From SB21 sp964415295 (lineage in GTDB: Bacteria; CLD3; SB21), in NCBI GenBank assembly GCA_964415295.1, contig CAYPYN010000002.1, positions 186,001-250,000 of the forward strand: a DNA stretch of 64,000 nt, read 5' to 3'. A program made the position numbers and the translations under genes. The notes under the pieces are model-generated. The model did not search any database, was not told the DNA's origin, and saw only the letters and a program-made list of their open reading frames with translations. Shown here in pieces: positions 14,452 to 22,487 of this stretch (the stretch's first letter is position 1; each line of letters begins with the position of its first letter).

Positions 14452-16158
14452 TCACTTTAACAAAGATGAAACATCGATCATCCAGACGTCCGTGTTCTTT
14501 CCAGCCTGAAAGACAACCTTTTTCCCATCGGGTGACCAGCGTCCGTGCGTTTCCTGATTGGTATTGTCCTTCGTCAGTGTGCGCGTGGTCTTTTCGCCGC
14601 CGGAACTGGACAATATCCAGACGTCGCGGTCGTCATACCAGCTTCGTGTGAAGGCGATGATCGGATGCGTCGGTGACGCTGCAGGGTCTTCGTCCTTCCC
14701 GTACGGTAATTTATCCCGCGTCACGGGCAACGGCAGTCCGCCCTCTTCCGCCGTCTTCCAAATACTCCATCGCTTCGCCCAGTCGGATTGGAAAAGAACC
14801 GTCTGATCGTCGTCGGTAAATCCGGGATTCAATTCGTTCCTCTCATCGATCGTAAATTGCGTCGTTTTATTTGACTTGATCTCCTTGATCCATATATCCG
14901 GGCTGCCTTTCTTTTCAGAAACGTACACGATCTTATCCCCGTTCGCAGAAAATCGCGCCTGATAGGAATCGGAAGTATCGTCGGTTACCGCCAAAAGATA
15001 ATGCGCTTGTTTGCCGACAGAATCAAGAACCAGCTTGGTGATCCAGATATTCTTATTACCCGTACGGTCGGACGTAAAGATCATGTCTTTCCCGTCCGGA
15101 GAAATATCCGGGTCGAGATCGTTTTGTTTTGCATTCGTAAGCTGAATTTGTTTTCCGGTAGCCAATGCCAATCCAAACAGTGCTTTTTTGCCGAGCCGAT
15201 CGGAATGGAATATCACGTACCGGCCGTCCGGTGTAAATACCGGCGATTCGTCGTTGGCCGGGTCATCGACAAGAACGGAATCTTTCTGCGTTTCCGCATC
15301 GATGATCTTGATATCCCAATTGGGCGCCGTCTCAAAAAGGATCTGCTTGCCGTCGGAACTCCAGCTTGGGTGGAAATGGTCCTGAAGGGACTTCGTCACC
15401 ATTCTGGGTTCGCAGCGATCCGTCGGTGTAATATAGATCTCATACCGTCCCGACGCATCGGAAGCATAGGCCAGCCATTTGCCATCCGAGGAAACCGACG
15501 GCTGCCATGCGTTGCCGTTGGTTGAAACAAAAGGCTTCAGGTCTTTACCGTCGGCAGAGATCGAATAGATCAGGTACCGGCCGTCCTCCTGCCGCGAAAA
15601 GAATATCTTATCCGTCAACGCGTCCGGCGCCGGATGGTCGACCGCAAGGTCGTCTTCGTAAACGGTGACCACTTCCGAAAAATTCTGAGCGTTGACCCGG
15701 CAAATACTATAATGGCTGTTCTTTTTCACAAAATAGATCCAGCGGCCGTCGGAAGACCAGGCGGGACTGAATTCATCCGCATCTTCGGACTTGGTCACCT
15801 GCACCAGCTCTTCCTGCTTATTGATGATCCAAAGGTCGCGGCGGCCATTCATCAGCGATGAAAAAACGACGAGTTCGTTGTCCGGAGAGAACTGCGCGCC
15901 CTCGTCGACGCCCTCGTTGGCGGTAAGCGGATGGATACTGCCGTCCTCCAAATTGCATATAAAAACGTGACGATCGCCCAATTGCGATGAGATGTAAGCG
16001 ACGAATTTCCCGTCCGGCGACATACGCGGCTGGCCGTCGTAACATGCCAGCGTGGTCAACCTCTCCTTATCTAATCCCTCCGGGCCGGTGATCTTATTCT
16101 TTTTGCCGCATCCGAATTGAACAACCATTACAAACGCCAATAACACGCGAAGCATCAT
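14452..16158 (-). CDS. PD40/TolB-like beta-propeller lipoprotein
   Basis: I chose the ATG at 16158, which has GGAG nine bases upstream. The frame is open further upstream but only with a TTG start. The protein is then about 568 residues with the signal 'MMLRVLLAFVMVVQFGC' and a lipid-type Cys. The body is at least nine PD40 (WD40-like) repeats with the hallmark 'SPDGKxIxFxSxRxGxxDIWI': 'SPDGKFVAYISSQLG', 'SSDGRWIYFVKKNS', 'SPDGKDMIFTSDRTGNKNIWI', 'SPDGKKVVFQAGKNTDVWMID'. This is the fold of TolB and of the N-terminal half of prolyl oligopeptidases, but no peptidase domain follows. It is probably periplasmic and membrane-anchored, the last gene of a three-gene envelope operon. Confidence 0.8.
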   Translation of the reverse strand: MMLRVLLAFVMVVQFGCGKKNKITGPEGLDKERLTTLACYDGQPRMSPDGKFVAYISSQLGDRHVFICNLEDGSIHPLTANEGVDEGAQFSPDNELVVFSSLMNGRRDLWIINKQEELVQVTKSEDADEFSPAWSSDGRWIYFVKKNSHYSICRVNAQNFSEVVTVYEDDLAVDHPAPDALTDKIFFSRQEDGRYLIYSISADGKDLKPFVSTNGNAWQPSVSSDGKWLAYASDASGRYEIYITPTDRCEPRMVTKSLQDHFHPSWSSDGKQILFETAPNWDIKIIDAETQKDSVLVDDPANDESPVFTPDGRYVIFHSDRLGKKALFGLALATGKQIQLTNAKQNDLDPDISPDGKDMIFTSDRTGNKNIWITKLVLDSVGKQAHYLLAVTDDTSDSYQARFSANGDKIVYVSEKKGSPDIWIKEIKSNKTTQFTIDERNELNPGFTDDDQTVLFQSDWAKRWSIWKTAEEGGLPLPVTRDKLPYGKDEDPAASPTHPIIAFTRSWYDDRDVWILSSSGGEKTTRTLTKDNTNQETHGRWSPDGKKVVFQAGKNTDVWMIDVSSLLK

Positions 16159-16236
16159 TCGAGCCATCTCCATAAACGTTGGACAAAACCAGACGAAACT
16201 ACGCAATAAAACATTCAATCTCACCAAAAAAATGTT

Positions 16237-18345
16237 TCACAAATTAATATCGGCCGAGAAGGTCAGTTTTCTCAGAACATTTCCCCGGATCGCATCGCCG
16301 CCGGAACCGATATGCTCCAGGTCGTCGCGGTACAGTTCCCAGTACTTAGCTCCGATATTCACCCTCTTGTTCCAAGCATATTTCAGCAGAACATACCAGC
16401 GGCGGCCTTTTCCTGAAAGCGGCGTATTGGAAAAAACGCCTTCCACGTCGTTCTCAAATTCATAAATGGCCGAGGAAAAGCCGGGCGTATCGAAAAAACT
16501 CATTCGCGCATACACCGTCACATCCTTTCTAAGCCTGGCGCGGATGTCTTCGTAGAAAAGTATCCCTTTTTCGTAGGAACCGGCGATATGCTCGATACGG
16601 TAAAAAGACTGCTCGAAACGCGAACGGAGCCGGATCTCAGACGACACGGCAAAATCGAATTGCCAACGCAGACGCCTCGTGATTTCTTTTTCCACCACGG
16701 TGATATCCCGGCCGAGTTCATCCTGCGTCGGGGCCGCGCGATCCTTTCGTTCGTTCTTGAACTGCACCTGCATCTCCAGCCCCGGCCAGACCCGCTCTTC
16801 CCAGCGCGCCAGCAGATCGTCGCCCGTCACGGATTTCGGCACGTTGTACGTGCGCCACGGATAACGGTAAATGTCGTAATACGCATGCACCGCCGTTCCG
16901 CGCCTCGGCTTCAACTTGATCCCCGTATACACACCTTCCTCGTTCTGCGACCGGCCGTTCTGATCGCCAAATGCGTAGGCGTGCCGATTTTGAAAATCTT
17001 TGGCGTAATGGCGGTAAAACACCACCCACTCGATCGATGGCCAGTACCCCTGAACTCCGGAATTATACGCCAGATTACCATGCTTGTCTCTTGCCGCCTC
17101 ACCAAAAAAATTAGCATTCCCCAAATACAGATCGTGATGAATACTGAGGACGGAATTGGTATGACCGGCAAAATTGTAAAGACTTCGGATGCTGTCGTTA
17201 GTGACAAATCGCCGGTCAAATTGCTGTCCGTAATAAGTAACGCCGATATTGGAAGAACCAAACCGGTAACCCACGTTCACCCCTCCGAGCGTCTCCAGCA
17301 GGTAATCCTGCCTGGTGATCTCCGTTTCGGTTCTGTGGAAACCGTCCGTAAGAATAGCATTGACCGTGCCGTCCTCGTTGTAGGACGCATCAAAATATTT
17401 GTAACTGTAAAAACCGGTTATGTCAAAGTTCCTCAGCACTTCCACCCGGCTGAGATCCGCCTGCACCGCCGCGCCAAAGAAGCCGGCGTTCTCGGTCGCA
17501 TAGTTGTAAGCCCGGATGCCGCGCCCCTTCTTTTTTACGGAACCCACCGTTTCACTTCCCTTGGACATACCCGAACTGCCCCACATCGATAAGGCCTGGC
17601 CAAATTCCAATTGGTAATTCCCTATAACAGCCTTTTTGAAGAACGGAAAATTATTGAATTCGATGAACCCGACCTGGTGATCGTACAGCTTTGATTCGCC
17701 CGGGTCCTTTTCCAGGACCACACCGCCGCGGATCTCGGCCAGCGGCCTCGAACGCATGGGATAATAGGTCGCGTTGAGCCGCTGATAATACTGGTAGATA
17801 TTTCCGTCAAAACGACCTTCCCGGAAATCCCTGGATGTTTCTACATTACGCTTGGCGCGCTGACGGTAGGCGATGTCGTACCGTTTAGAGCGTGAGTTAG
17901 GATCGGCGGTGACAAACTCCTTCATCCCGACAAACACCTCTCTCGTTAATCCCGGAACCTTCAGAAGATCCCTCACCGACCGAAAAGTATTTTTTTTCCT
18001 GTAATCAACTATGGCCTTTGAAAGCAGCGGCGGCAAACCAGGAATATTCTCGAGTTCGCTCTGAGAGGCCGTATTGAGATCAACGGGGTTTTGGCGGTAG
18101 TAATCCATTTCCTCTGAGATCTGTGTGGCATCGGACGATTCTGAAAAATTCTCCAGCCATCTTTCCTCGGCATCGTTCGTTGTCGGCTCAAGAAAGATAG
18201 CGGAAGTGTCGGGAACTTCTTGAGAATAAAGGCTAACTGCCGCAACGCATGATATCAGACAAATCTCAATAGACAATCTACAAATAAACTCCAAATAACA
18301 TTCACCGAAACGTCCGACGTTGCCGATGTTGGGTATTTGGCTCAT
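16237..18345 (-). CDS. helix-hairpin-helix domain protein with C-terminal outer-membrane beta-barrel
   Basis: A 702-residue exported protein. A hydrophobic signal segment lies at about residues 20-42 ('LSIEICLISCVAAVSLYSQ'). Tandem helix-hairpin-helix motifs follow at about 90-145 ('VDLNTASQSELENIPGLPPLLSKAI' and 'FRSVRDLLKVPGLTREVF'), as in ComEA, a DNA-binding competence protein. From about residue 170 to the end the sequence alternates polar and aromatic residues in many strands ('YQYYQRLNATYYP', 'NYQLEFGQALSMWG', 'VGYRFGSSNIGVTYYGQQF', 'LRWQFDFAVSSEIRLRSRFEQSFY') and ends in a short terminal strand ('LTFSADINL'), so it is very likely a beta-barrel. The family is known from FCB genomes, mostly without function. 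It could bind DNA or another polymer at the outer membrane (inference). It sits 45 bases from the PorV-like gene upstream. Confidence 0.75.
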   Translation of the reverse strand: MSQIPNIGNVGRFGECYLEFICRLSIEICLISCVAAVSLYSQEVPDTSAIFLEPTTNDAEERWLENFSESSDATQISEEMDYYRQNPVDLNTASQSELENIPGLPPLLSKAIVDYRKKNTFRSVRDLLKVPGLTREVFVGMKEFVTADPNSRSKRYDIAYRQRAKRNVETSRDFREGRFDGNIYQYYQRLNATYYPMRSRPLAEIRGGVVLEKDPGESKLYDHQVGFIEFNNFPFFKKAVIGNYQLEFGQALSMWGSSGMSKGSETVGSVKKKGRGIRAYNYATENAGFFGAAVQADLSRVEVLRNFDITGFYSYKYFDASYNEDGTVNAILTDGFHRTETEITRQDYLLETLGGVNVGYRFGSSNIGVTYYGQQFDRRFVTNDSIRSLYNFAGHTNSVLSIHHDLYLGNANFFGEAARDKHGNLAYNSGVQGYWPSIEWVVFYRHYAKDFQNRHAYAFGDQNGRSQNEEGVYTGIKLKPRRGTAVHAYYDIYRYPWRTYNVPKSVTGDDLLARWEERVWPGLEMQVQFKNERKDRAAPTQDELGRDITVVEKEITRRLRWQFDFAVSSEIRLRSRFEQSFYRIEHIAGSYEKGILFYEDIRARLRKDVTVYARMSFFDTPGFSSAIYEFENDVEGVFSNTPLSGKGRRWYVLLKYAWNKRVNIGAKYWELYRDDLEHIGSGGDAIRGNVLRKLTFSADINL

Positions 18346-18389
18346 GGGGTTCTATTTGTTTTCGAGATTTGGAGTTTGAACGCGGTTTA

Positions 18390-19235
18390 TTACCGGTAAC
18401 TGCTTTGGATCGTTCTGGCCGGTTTACGCCGGATGTGGAACGAGGCCGAGACGGCATGCGTCACGCCCAGGTCGGAATGCGAATAGATCGCGTAGTCGAT
18501 CACGCCTTTTCCGAAGTCAAAACCGAGACCGGCGGAGAAACGGGAAGGCTCCGTCGCCACGCCCAGCCGCAGGAATAATTTGTCGAAAAATTGGTATTCG
18601 GCGCCGAAACGCATGTCGGCCGGGAACCGGACGTCTTTGTAAACATCGGCATGGAGTAAGAGCGGATCGATCATTCGGACACTGAGACCCGTGGAAAAGG
18701 TTTGCGGCAATGCATCGCCTTTGATCGAAGGCCGGTTGACATTTCGTGCCGAAAAACCTACGGTCATTCTCTCGTGCGGTCTGAAAAGCAGGCCAAGATC
18801 GACGCCGACCGTCGATGCGGATCCGGCGTCTCTGATACTCAGGTGATCATAATTGATTACAGCGCCGTAGATCAGTTTTTCCCTGAAACTTCCGCTGTAG
18901 GCAAAACCGAGAGTTGTTTCCCTGTAAACATCGTAACCATACGATTCAAAATTCAGCGATCCGTTCCCGAAAGTCATCGGATAGGTGAAATTGAAAACCG
19001 TCGTGCCCAATTCTTTGAGATTATAAGGGGCCGAATAGAACGTCTGGGCGTATGGATTCGCGATCTGCCACAGCCCGGCCGGATTGTAATACATCGCATC
19101 GCCGGTATTGGCAACCGCGACGAATGCGCCACCCATACCAAGCGGACGCGCGCCCTTTTTCGTATCAAACGATGCACGGGCAACGCCGGTGATGCATAAT
19201 ACGCCGGTCACTATGAACAAAGCTCTGCGGAACAT
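18390..19235 (-). CDS. PorV/PorQ-family (UPF0164-like) outer-membrane protein
   Basis: A 281-residue barrel protein with signal peptide 'LFIVTGVLCITGVARA'. The first mature stretch is the family hallmark 'GARPLGMGGAFVAVANTGDAMYYNPAGL', as in PorV, PorQ and FadL-related proteins. Repeated amphipathic strands follow, for example 'ETTLGFAYSGSF', 'LIYGAVINYDHLSI' and 'RFGAEYQFFDKLFLRLGVA'. PorV shuttles type IX cargo and PorQ belongs to the same group. This protein is shorter than typical PorV and has no other type IX core gene beside it, so I do not assign porV. It is the first gene of an apparent operon with the helix-hairpin-helix barrel and the PD40 lipoprotein. Confidence 0.75.
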   Translation of the reverse strand: MFRRALFIVTGVLCITGVARASFDTKKGARPLGMGGAFVAVANTGDAMYYNPAGLWQIANPYAQTFYSAPYNLKELGTTVFNFTYPMTFGNGSLNFESYGYDVYRETTLGFAYSGSFREKLIYGAVINYDHLSIRDAGSASTVGVDLGLLFRPHERMTVGFSARNVNRPSIKGDALPQTFSTGLSVRMIDPLLLHADVYKDVRFPADMRFGAEYQFFDKLFLRLGVATEPSRFSAGLGFDFGKGVIDYAIYSHSDLGVTHAVSASFHIRRKPARTIQSSYR

Positions 19236-19399
19236 GCGGTTTCAGGTTTTAATTTGCGTTTGGAAGGCCGTCCGGAAAAAGTAAATATTTCAGGCTCAAG
19301 AATCAAGGCGCGACGTTTATATTGAATTCTTTTCCAAAATTCGTTATTCTGAATTTGATCACCAACCATCCTGTCGTTCTTATTCGGAGTTTCATATCT

Positions 19400-20419
19400 A
19401 TGATTTACAGAGTATTGTTATGGACCCTCTGTCTGGCAACCGGAATAGCGGCGCAGAATAAGATCCCGGTTGCTGTACTCGAATTCAAAGCCTCCGGCGG
19501 CATTACGGCCGACGAGGCTTCCATTCTGGCCAATCGCTTTCGCGGAATCCTGGTCAACACGGACAAATTCGATGTCATCGAGCGGGAGCAAATGCATACT
19601 ATCCTCAAGGAGCAGGATTTCTCGATGTCGGATAATTGTAATTCTCAGGAATGCGCCGTTCAGATCGGACAACTCCTTGGCGTCAAACAAATGATCGCCG
19701 GCAGCGTTGGAAAGCTGGGTCAAACCTGGACGATCGATCTGCGCCTGATCGACGTAGAAAAAGGGAAGATCCTTCAGAATATCTCGAAAGACCATAAAGG
19801 CGAGATCGACGGCCTGCTCGATGTTATGAAAACCATCGCGGCGGCTTTTGCAGGAGGAAAGACCGGCCGTTCGGATGATAAGAACGTTAATGCCATGTCG
19901 CTGAGTCAGTGGGAAATTCTGGGAGGAACGTGGTATGAAAAGAACGGAGCCATATTCGGAAGCGGCGGTCATATCGTGTACCGGGAGCCTTTGGAAGATT
20001 ATACGATAGAACTTACCGTCGAAAAGATGGCCGGACCCGATTGGGCGGCCGTCTCAGTTATGATGCGATGTAATCTCTTTGAAGGCGGAGGCAAACAGTA
20101 CAGGAATCACACATCCGATCTGCAGGGTTATGGTTTTAATTTTGGCCACAACCGCCGTTTTAACGTGTTCAACGGCGTCGGCGGCGCGTGGTATTTGATG
20201 AATCCCGCCTGGAAAGAATTCCAGTTTTCAGACGCACTCCAGGAAAAAGTTAACCGCATACGGATCGAGAATATTAAGGACCAGTTGAGCATTTATGTCA
20301 ATGATCGGCTGATCGCTTCATTCAATGACAAGACCCACGGTTTTGGCGCGCCCGGCTTCTGGGTGCAGGAGCCTTCACAGATCATCAAATTCTCAGACAT
20401 TCACATAACTCCGAAATAA
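19400..20419 (+). CDS. CsgG-like exported protein with C-terminal concanavalin/jelly-roll domain
   Basis: I start the gene at the ATG at 19400, preceded by GGAG ten bases upstream, because it begins directly with a signal peptide ('MIYRVLLWTLCLATGIAAQ'). The frame is open a further 26 codons upstream. The protein is 339 residues. Residues ~20-155 match the CsgG/periplasmic nucleotide-binding-like domain: 'IPVAVLEFKASGGI', 'FDVIEREQMHTILKEQDF', 'NSQECAVQIGQLLGVKQMIAGSVG', 'IDLRLIDVEKGKIL'. The C-terminal ~160 residues look like a DUF1080/LamG-type sugar-binding sandwich ('ILGGTWYEKNGAIFG', 'DYTIELTVEKM', 'IRIENIKDQLSIYVNDRLIASF', 'GFWVQEPSQIIKFSDIHI'). The combination suggests an envelope protein that binds polysaccharide. 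True CsgG pore residues are not evident. Confidence 0.7.
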   Translation: MIYRVLLWTLCLATGIAAQNKIPVAVLEFKASGGITADEASILANRFRGILVNTDKFDVIEREQMHTILKEQDFSMSDNCNSQECAVQIGQLLGVKQMIAGSVGKLGQTWTIDLRLIDVEKGKILQNISKDHKGEIDGLLDVMKTIAAAFAGGKTGRSDDKNVNAMSLSQWEILGGTWYEKNGAIFGSGGHIVYREPLEDYTIELTVEKMAGPDWAAVSVMMRCNLFEGGGKQYRNHTSDLQGYGFNFGHNRRFNVFNGVGGAWYLMNPAWKEFQFSDALQEKVNRIRIENIKDQLSIYVNDRLIASFNDKTHGFGAPGFWVQEPSQIIKFSDIHITPK

Positions 20420-20431
20420 CCACTACCTCCA

Positions 20432-21229
20432 ATGAATACGTTCCCCTATTCATCCGCCCTGATCACCGGCGCGTCTTCCGGCATCGGAGACCAACTGGCC
20501 AAAGATCTCGCCAAGCTCAATGTTTCGCTTGTGCTGGTAGCTCGGTCGAAAGAGAAACTCGAAACGCTGGCCGCCGAACTCGGTAAGAACGGTTTGCGCG
20601 TTATTCCTCTGGCGCTGGACCTGACTTCGCCAAAGGCGGATGAGATCTTGTGGAATGAACTTAACATGCGAAAAATCGATATCGATCTGCTGATCAATAA
20701 CGCCGGATTCGGCGGATACGGTTATTTCCATGAATCGCCTCCCGACCGCCTGGCCGATATGATCGAACTGAATGTGAAAGCGCTGGTTCAACTGACGCGC
20801 CGTTTCTTGCCGCCCATGATCGACAGGAACCACGGAGCCGTAATGAATGTGTCCTCGGCCGCGGGATTCCAGCCGGTCCCGTTCATGACGACCTACGCGG
20901 CGACCAAAGCCTTTGTCAACAGTTTCACCGCCGGCATCGCCGCCGAATACCGGGAAACCGGTCTGCATTTTGTATCGTTATGTCCGGGCCGGACGAAAAC
21001 CAATTTCCAGGTGTCGGCCGGTTCACAAAAAGTCCGCATTAAAAGCCGTGCCGCCACGGTGGAACAGGTTTCCAGGGTAGCGATCAGGGCCTTGATCAGC
21101 AACGATCTCATCGCCATCGAAGGATTCAAAAACAAAGCGCAGACGTATTTGCAACGTTTGTTTCCTCAGTCGGTCGTATTGTATCTCGCTTATAAGATCT
21201 TTAAACCTAAAAAACATACATCAACCTGA
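20432..21229 (+). CDS. short-chain dehydrogenase/reductase (SDR) family oxidoreductase
   Basis: A 265-residue classical SDR. The nucleotide-binding 'TGASSGIG' is at about residues 12-19, the 'NNAG' motif at about 88-91, and the catalytic Ser-Tyr-Lys lies in 'NVSSAAGF' and 'YAATKAF'. Arginine in 'VARSKEKL' suggests NADP(H). The closest general type is the DltE/YqjQ-like SDR group acting on ketones or fatty-acid-derived substrates, but the substrate is not determined. It starts 12 bases after the CsgG-like gene and 19 bases before the superoxide dismutase gene, so these may be cotranscribed. Confidence 0.85.
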   Translation: MNTFPYSSALITGASSGIGDQLAKDLAKLNVSLVLVARSKEKLETLAAELGKNGLRVIPLALDLTSPKADEILWNELNMRKIDIDLLINNAGFGGYGYFHESPPDRLADMIELNVKALVQLTRRFLPPMIDRNHGAVMNVSSAAGFQPVPFMTTYAATKAFVNSFTAGIAAEYRETGLHFVSLCPGRTKTNFQVSAGSQKVRIKSRAATVEQVSRVAIRALISNDLIAIEGFKNKAQTYLQRLFPQSVVLYLAYKIFKPKKHTST

Positions 21230-21248
21230 TCATATCAAAGGAGCAATC

Positions 21249-21974
21249 ATGACCTCACGCAGAGAATTTTTGAAGACCGGCGGTGTTTTAGCGGCCGGAG
21301 CCGCCGGATCGGCCTGGCTCAATGGTTCCGCCGAGGCGCTTGCGCAGGCGCAAACCGTGTCCGCCCCGACCAAACATGAATTACCAAAACTTCCTTACGC
21401 TTACGATGCGCTTGAACCTTATATCGACGCACGCACGATGGAACTGCATCACACCAAACACCATCAGGCCTACGTGACGGGACTCATCAAAGCCGAAGAA
21501 GAATTAGCTAAAGCGCGTGCGGCGGGCGATTACGCGCTGGTCCAGCATTGGTCGCGGCGTGCAGCTTTCAACGGCGGCGGCCATTACCTGCATTCGATGT
21601 TCTGGAAGATCATGGCTCCCAATGGAAAAGGCGGCGGCGGTGAACCGCAGGGCCTGATGATGGATAAGATCAAAGAGGATTTCGGCGATCTCAAAATGTT
21701 CATGGACCACTTCTCGGCCGCTGCGCGCGACGTCGAAGGCGGAGGATGGGCGCTGCTCCATTTCAGACGGTCCGACAAGCGCCTTATTATCCTGCAGGCG
21801 GAAAATCAGCACAAGTTATCCGCATGGGATACCGTTCCTCTCATGGGCATCGACGTGTGGGAACATGCGTATTACCTGAAGTACCAAAACATGCGGGCCG
21901 ACTACGTCAAAGCCTGGTGGAATGTGGTCAATTGGCCTCAAGTCGCGGAAAATTTAAAAGAAGTCATGAAATAG
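21249..21974 (+). CDS. Tat-exported Fe/Mn superoxide dismutase
   Basis: A 241-residue SOD with a twin-arginine signal ('TSRREFLKTGGVLAAGAAG', about 1-35), so the enzyme is placed in the periplasm. It converts superoxide to O2 and H2O2. Predicted metal ligands are H67 ('LHHTKHHQAYV'), H115 ('YLHSMFW'), D202 and H206 ('GIDVWEHAYY'). The 'NGGGH' stretch and Gln in 'AENQ' are arrangements associated with manganese or cambialistic enzymes rather than strict iron SOD, a moderate inference. The ATG at 21249 is preceded by AAAGGAG. The Tat signal is unusual, since most bacterial Fe/Mn SODs are cytoplasmic. Confidence 0.92.
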   Translation: MTSRREFLKTGGVLAAGAAGSAWLNGSAEALAQAQTVSAPTKHELPKLPYAYDALEPYIDARTMELHHTKHHQAYVTGLIKAEEELAKARAAGDYALVQHWSRRAAFNGGGHYLHSMFWKIMAPNGKGGGGEPQGLMMDKIKEDFGDLKMFMDHFSAAARDVEGGGWALLHFRRSDKRLIILQAENQHKLSAWDTVPLMGIDVWEHAYYLKYQNMRADYVKAWWNVVNWPQVAENLKEVMK

Positions 21975-22053
21975 TATTCATCGCCGAAAAGCAGGGAGAG
22001 AGCCGGTGAGAGCCTGCACTCTTCCTGCTTCCGGTATCACCAAAGGACCGCTT

Positions 22054-22341
22054 ATGCCCGATCGCCGCCCATTGGAAGAAAAAGAGATACTTTCCGGCCT
22101 CGAAAAACTCCCGGGCTGGCAATACCGTAATGGCCGCCTGCACAAAGAATTCCGTTTTGCCGATTTCGTTCAGGCCTTTGGATTCATGACCCGTGTGGCG
22201 CTCTTAGCCCAGTCCATGGATCATCACCCGGACTGGTCCAATGTATACAACCGCGTAACGATCGATCTCTACACCCACGACGCCGGCGGCGTAACCGGGT
22301 TCGATCTGGCATTAGCCGAGCGAATTGAGGCAGCTGAGTAG
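22054..22341 (+). CDS. phhB: pterin-4-alpha-carbinolamine dehydratase
   Basis: A 95-residue protein from the ATG at 22054, which follows AAAGGA; the frame is open back to a GTG at 22006 without supporting signals. The family signature is plain: 'LPGWQYRNGRLHKEFRF', then 'DHHPDWSNVYNRVTIDLYTHDAGGVT' with the catalytic histidines in 'MDHHPDW' and the later His in 'YTHDAGG'. It dehydrates 4a-hydroxytetrahydrobiopterin during pterin recycling for aromatic amino acid hydroxylases, or acts in molybdopterin-related pterin chemistry in bacteria lacking those. No hydroxylase gene is in the window. Confidence 0.9.
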   Translation: MPDRRPLEEKEILSGLEKLPGWQYRNGRLHKEFRFADFVQAFGFMTRVALLAQSMDHHPDWSNVYNRVTIDLYTHDAGGVTGFDLALAERIEAAE

Positions 22342-22417
22342 CGAGTTTTTTCTTGCAATCGGATCGATTTATCCATAAAATTCTTGTCAATCCTGCATTT
22401 TTCAAGATCAGATAAAC

Positions 22418-22443
22418 GTATCGCGGATGGTAAGCCGCGATGC
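22418..22443 (+). promoter_or_regulatory. leader hairpin before hypothetical gene
   Basis: GTATCGCGG (22418-22426) pairs with CCGCGATGC (22435-22443), nine pairs with one wobble, around an 8-base loop. There is no T-run directly after it, and it lies 45 bases before the ATG at 22488. It could be a 5' leader structure or a weak terminator for the phhB transcript. Confidence 0.4.
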
Positions 22444-22487
22444 ACGGAAATATTTCAATTTTCTCAACTTCATTTACAACGTAATCC

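Noticed and set aside
16588..17592. A 334-residue plus-strand open frame within the helix-hairpin-helix barrel gene
   Set aside because: It is antisense to a gene with a signal peptide, HhH motifs and barrel strands, and the product is Arg/His-rich without recognisable domains.
18390..19235. Naming this gene porV as part of the type IX secretion core
   Set aside because: The family hallmark is present but the protein is short and no other type IX core gene is nearby, so only the wider PorV/PorQ family is supported.
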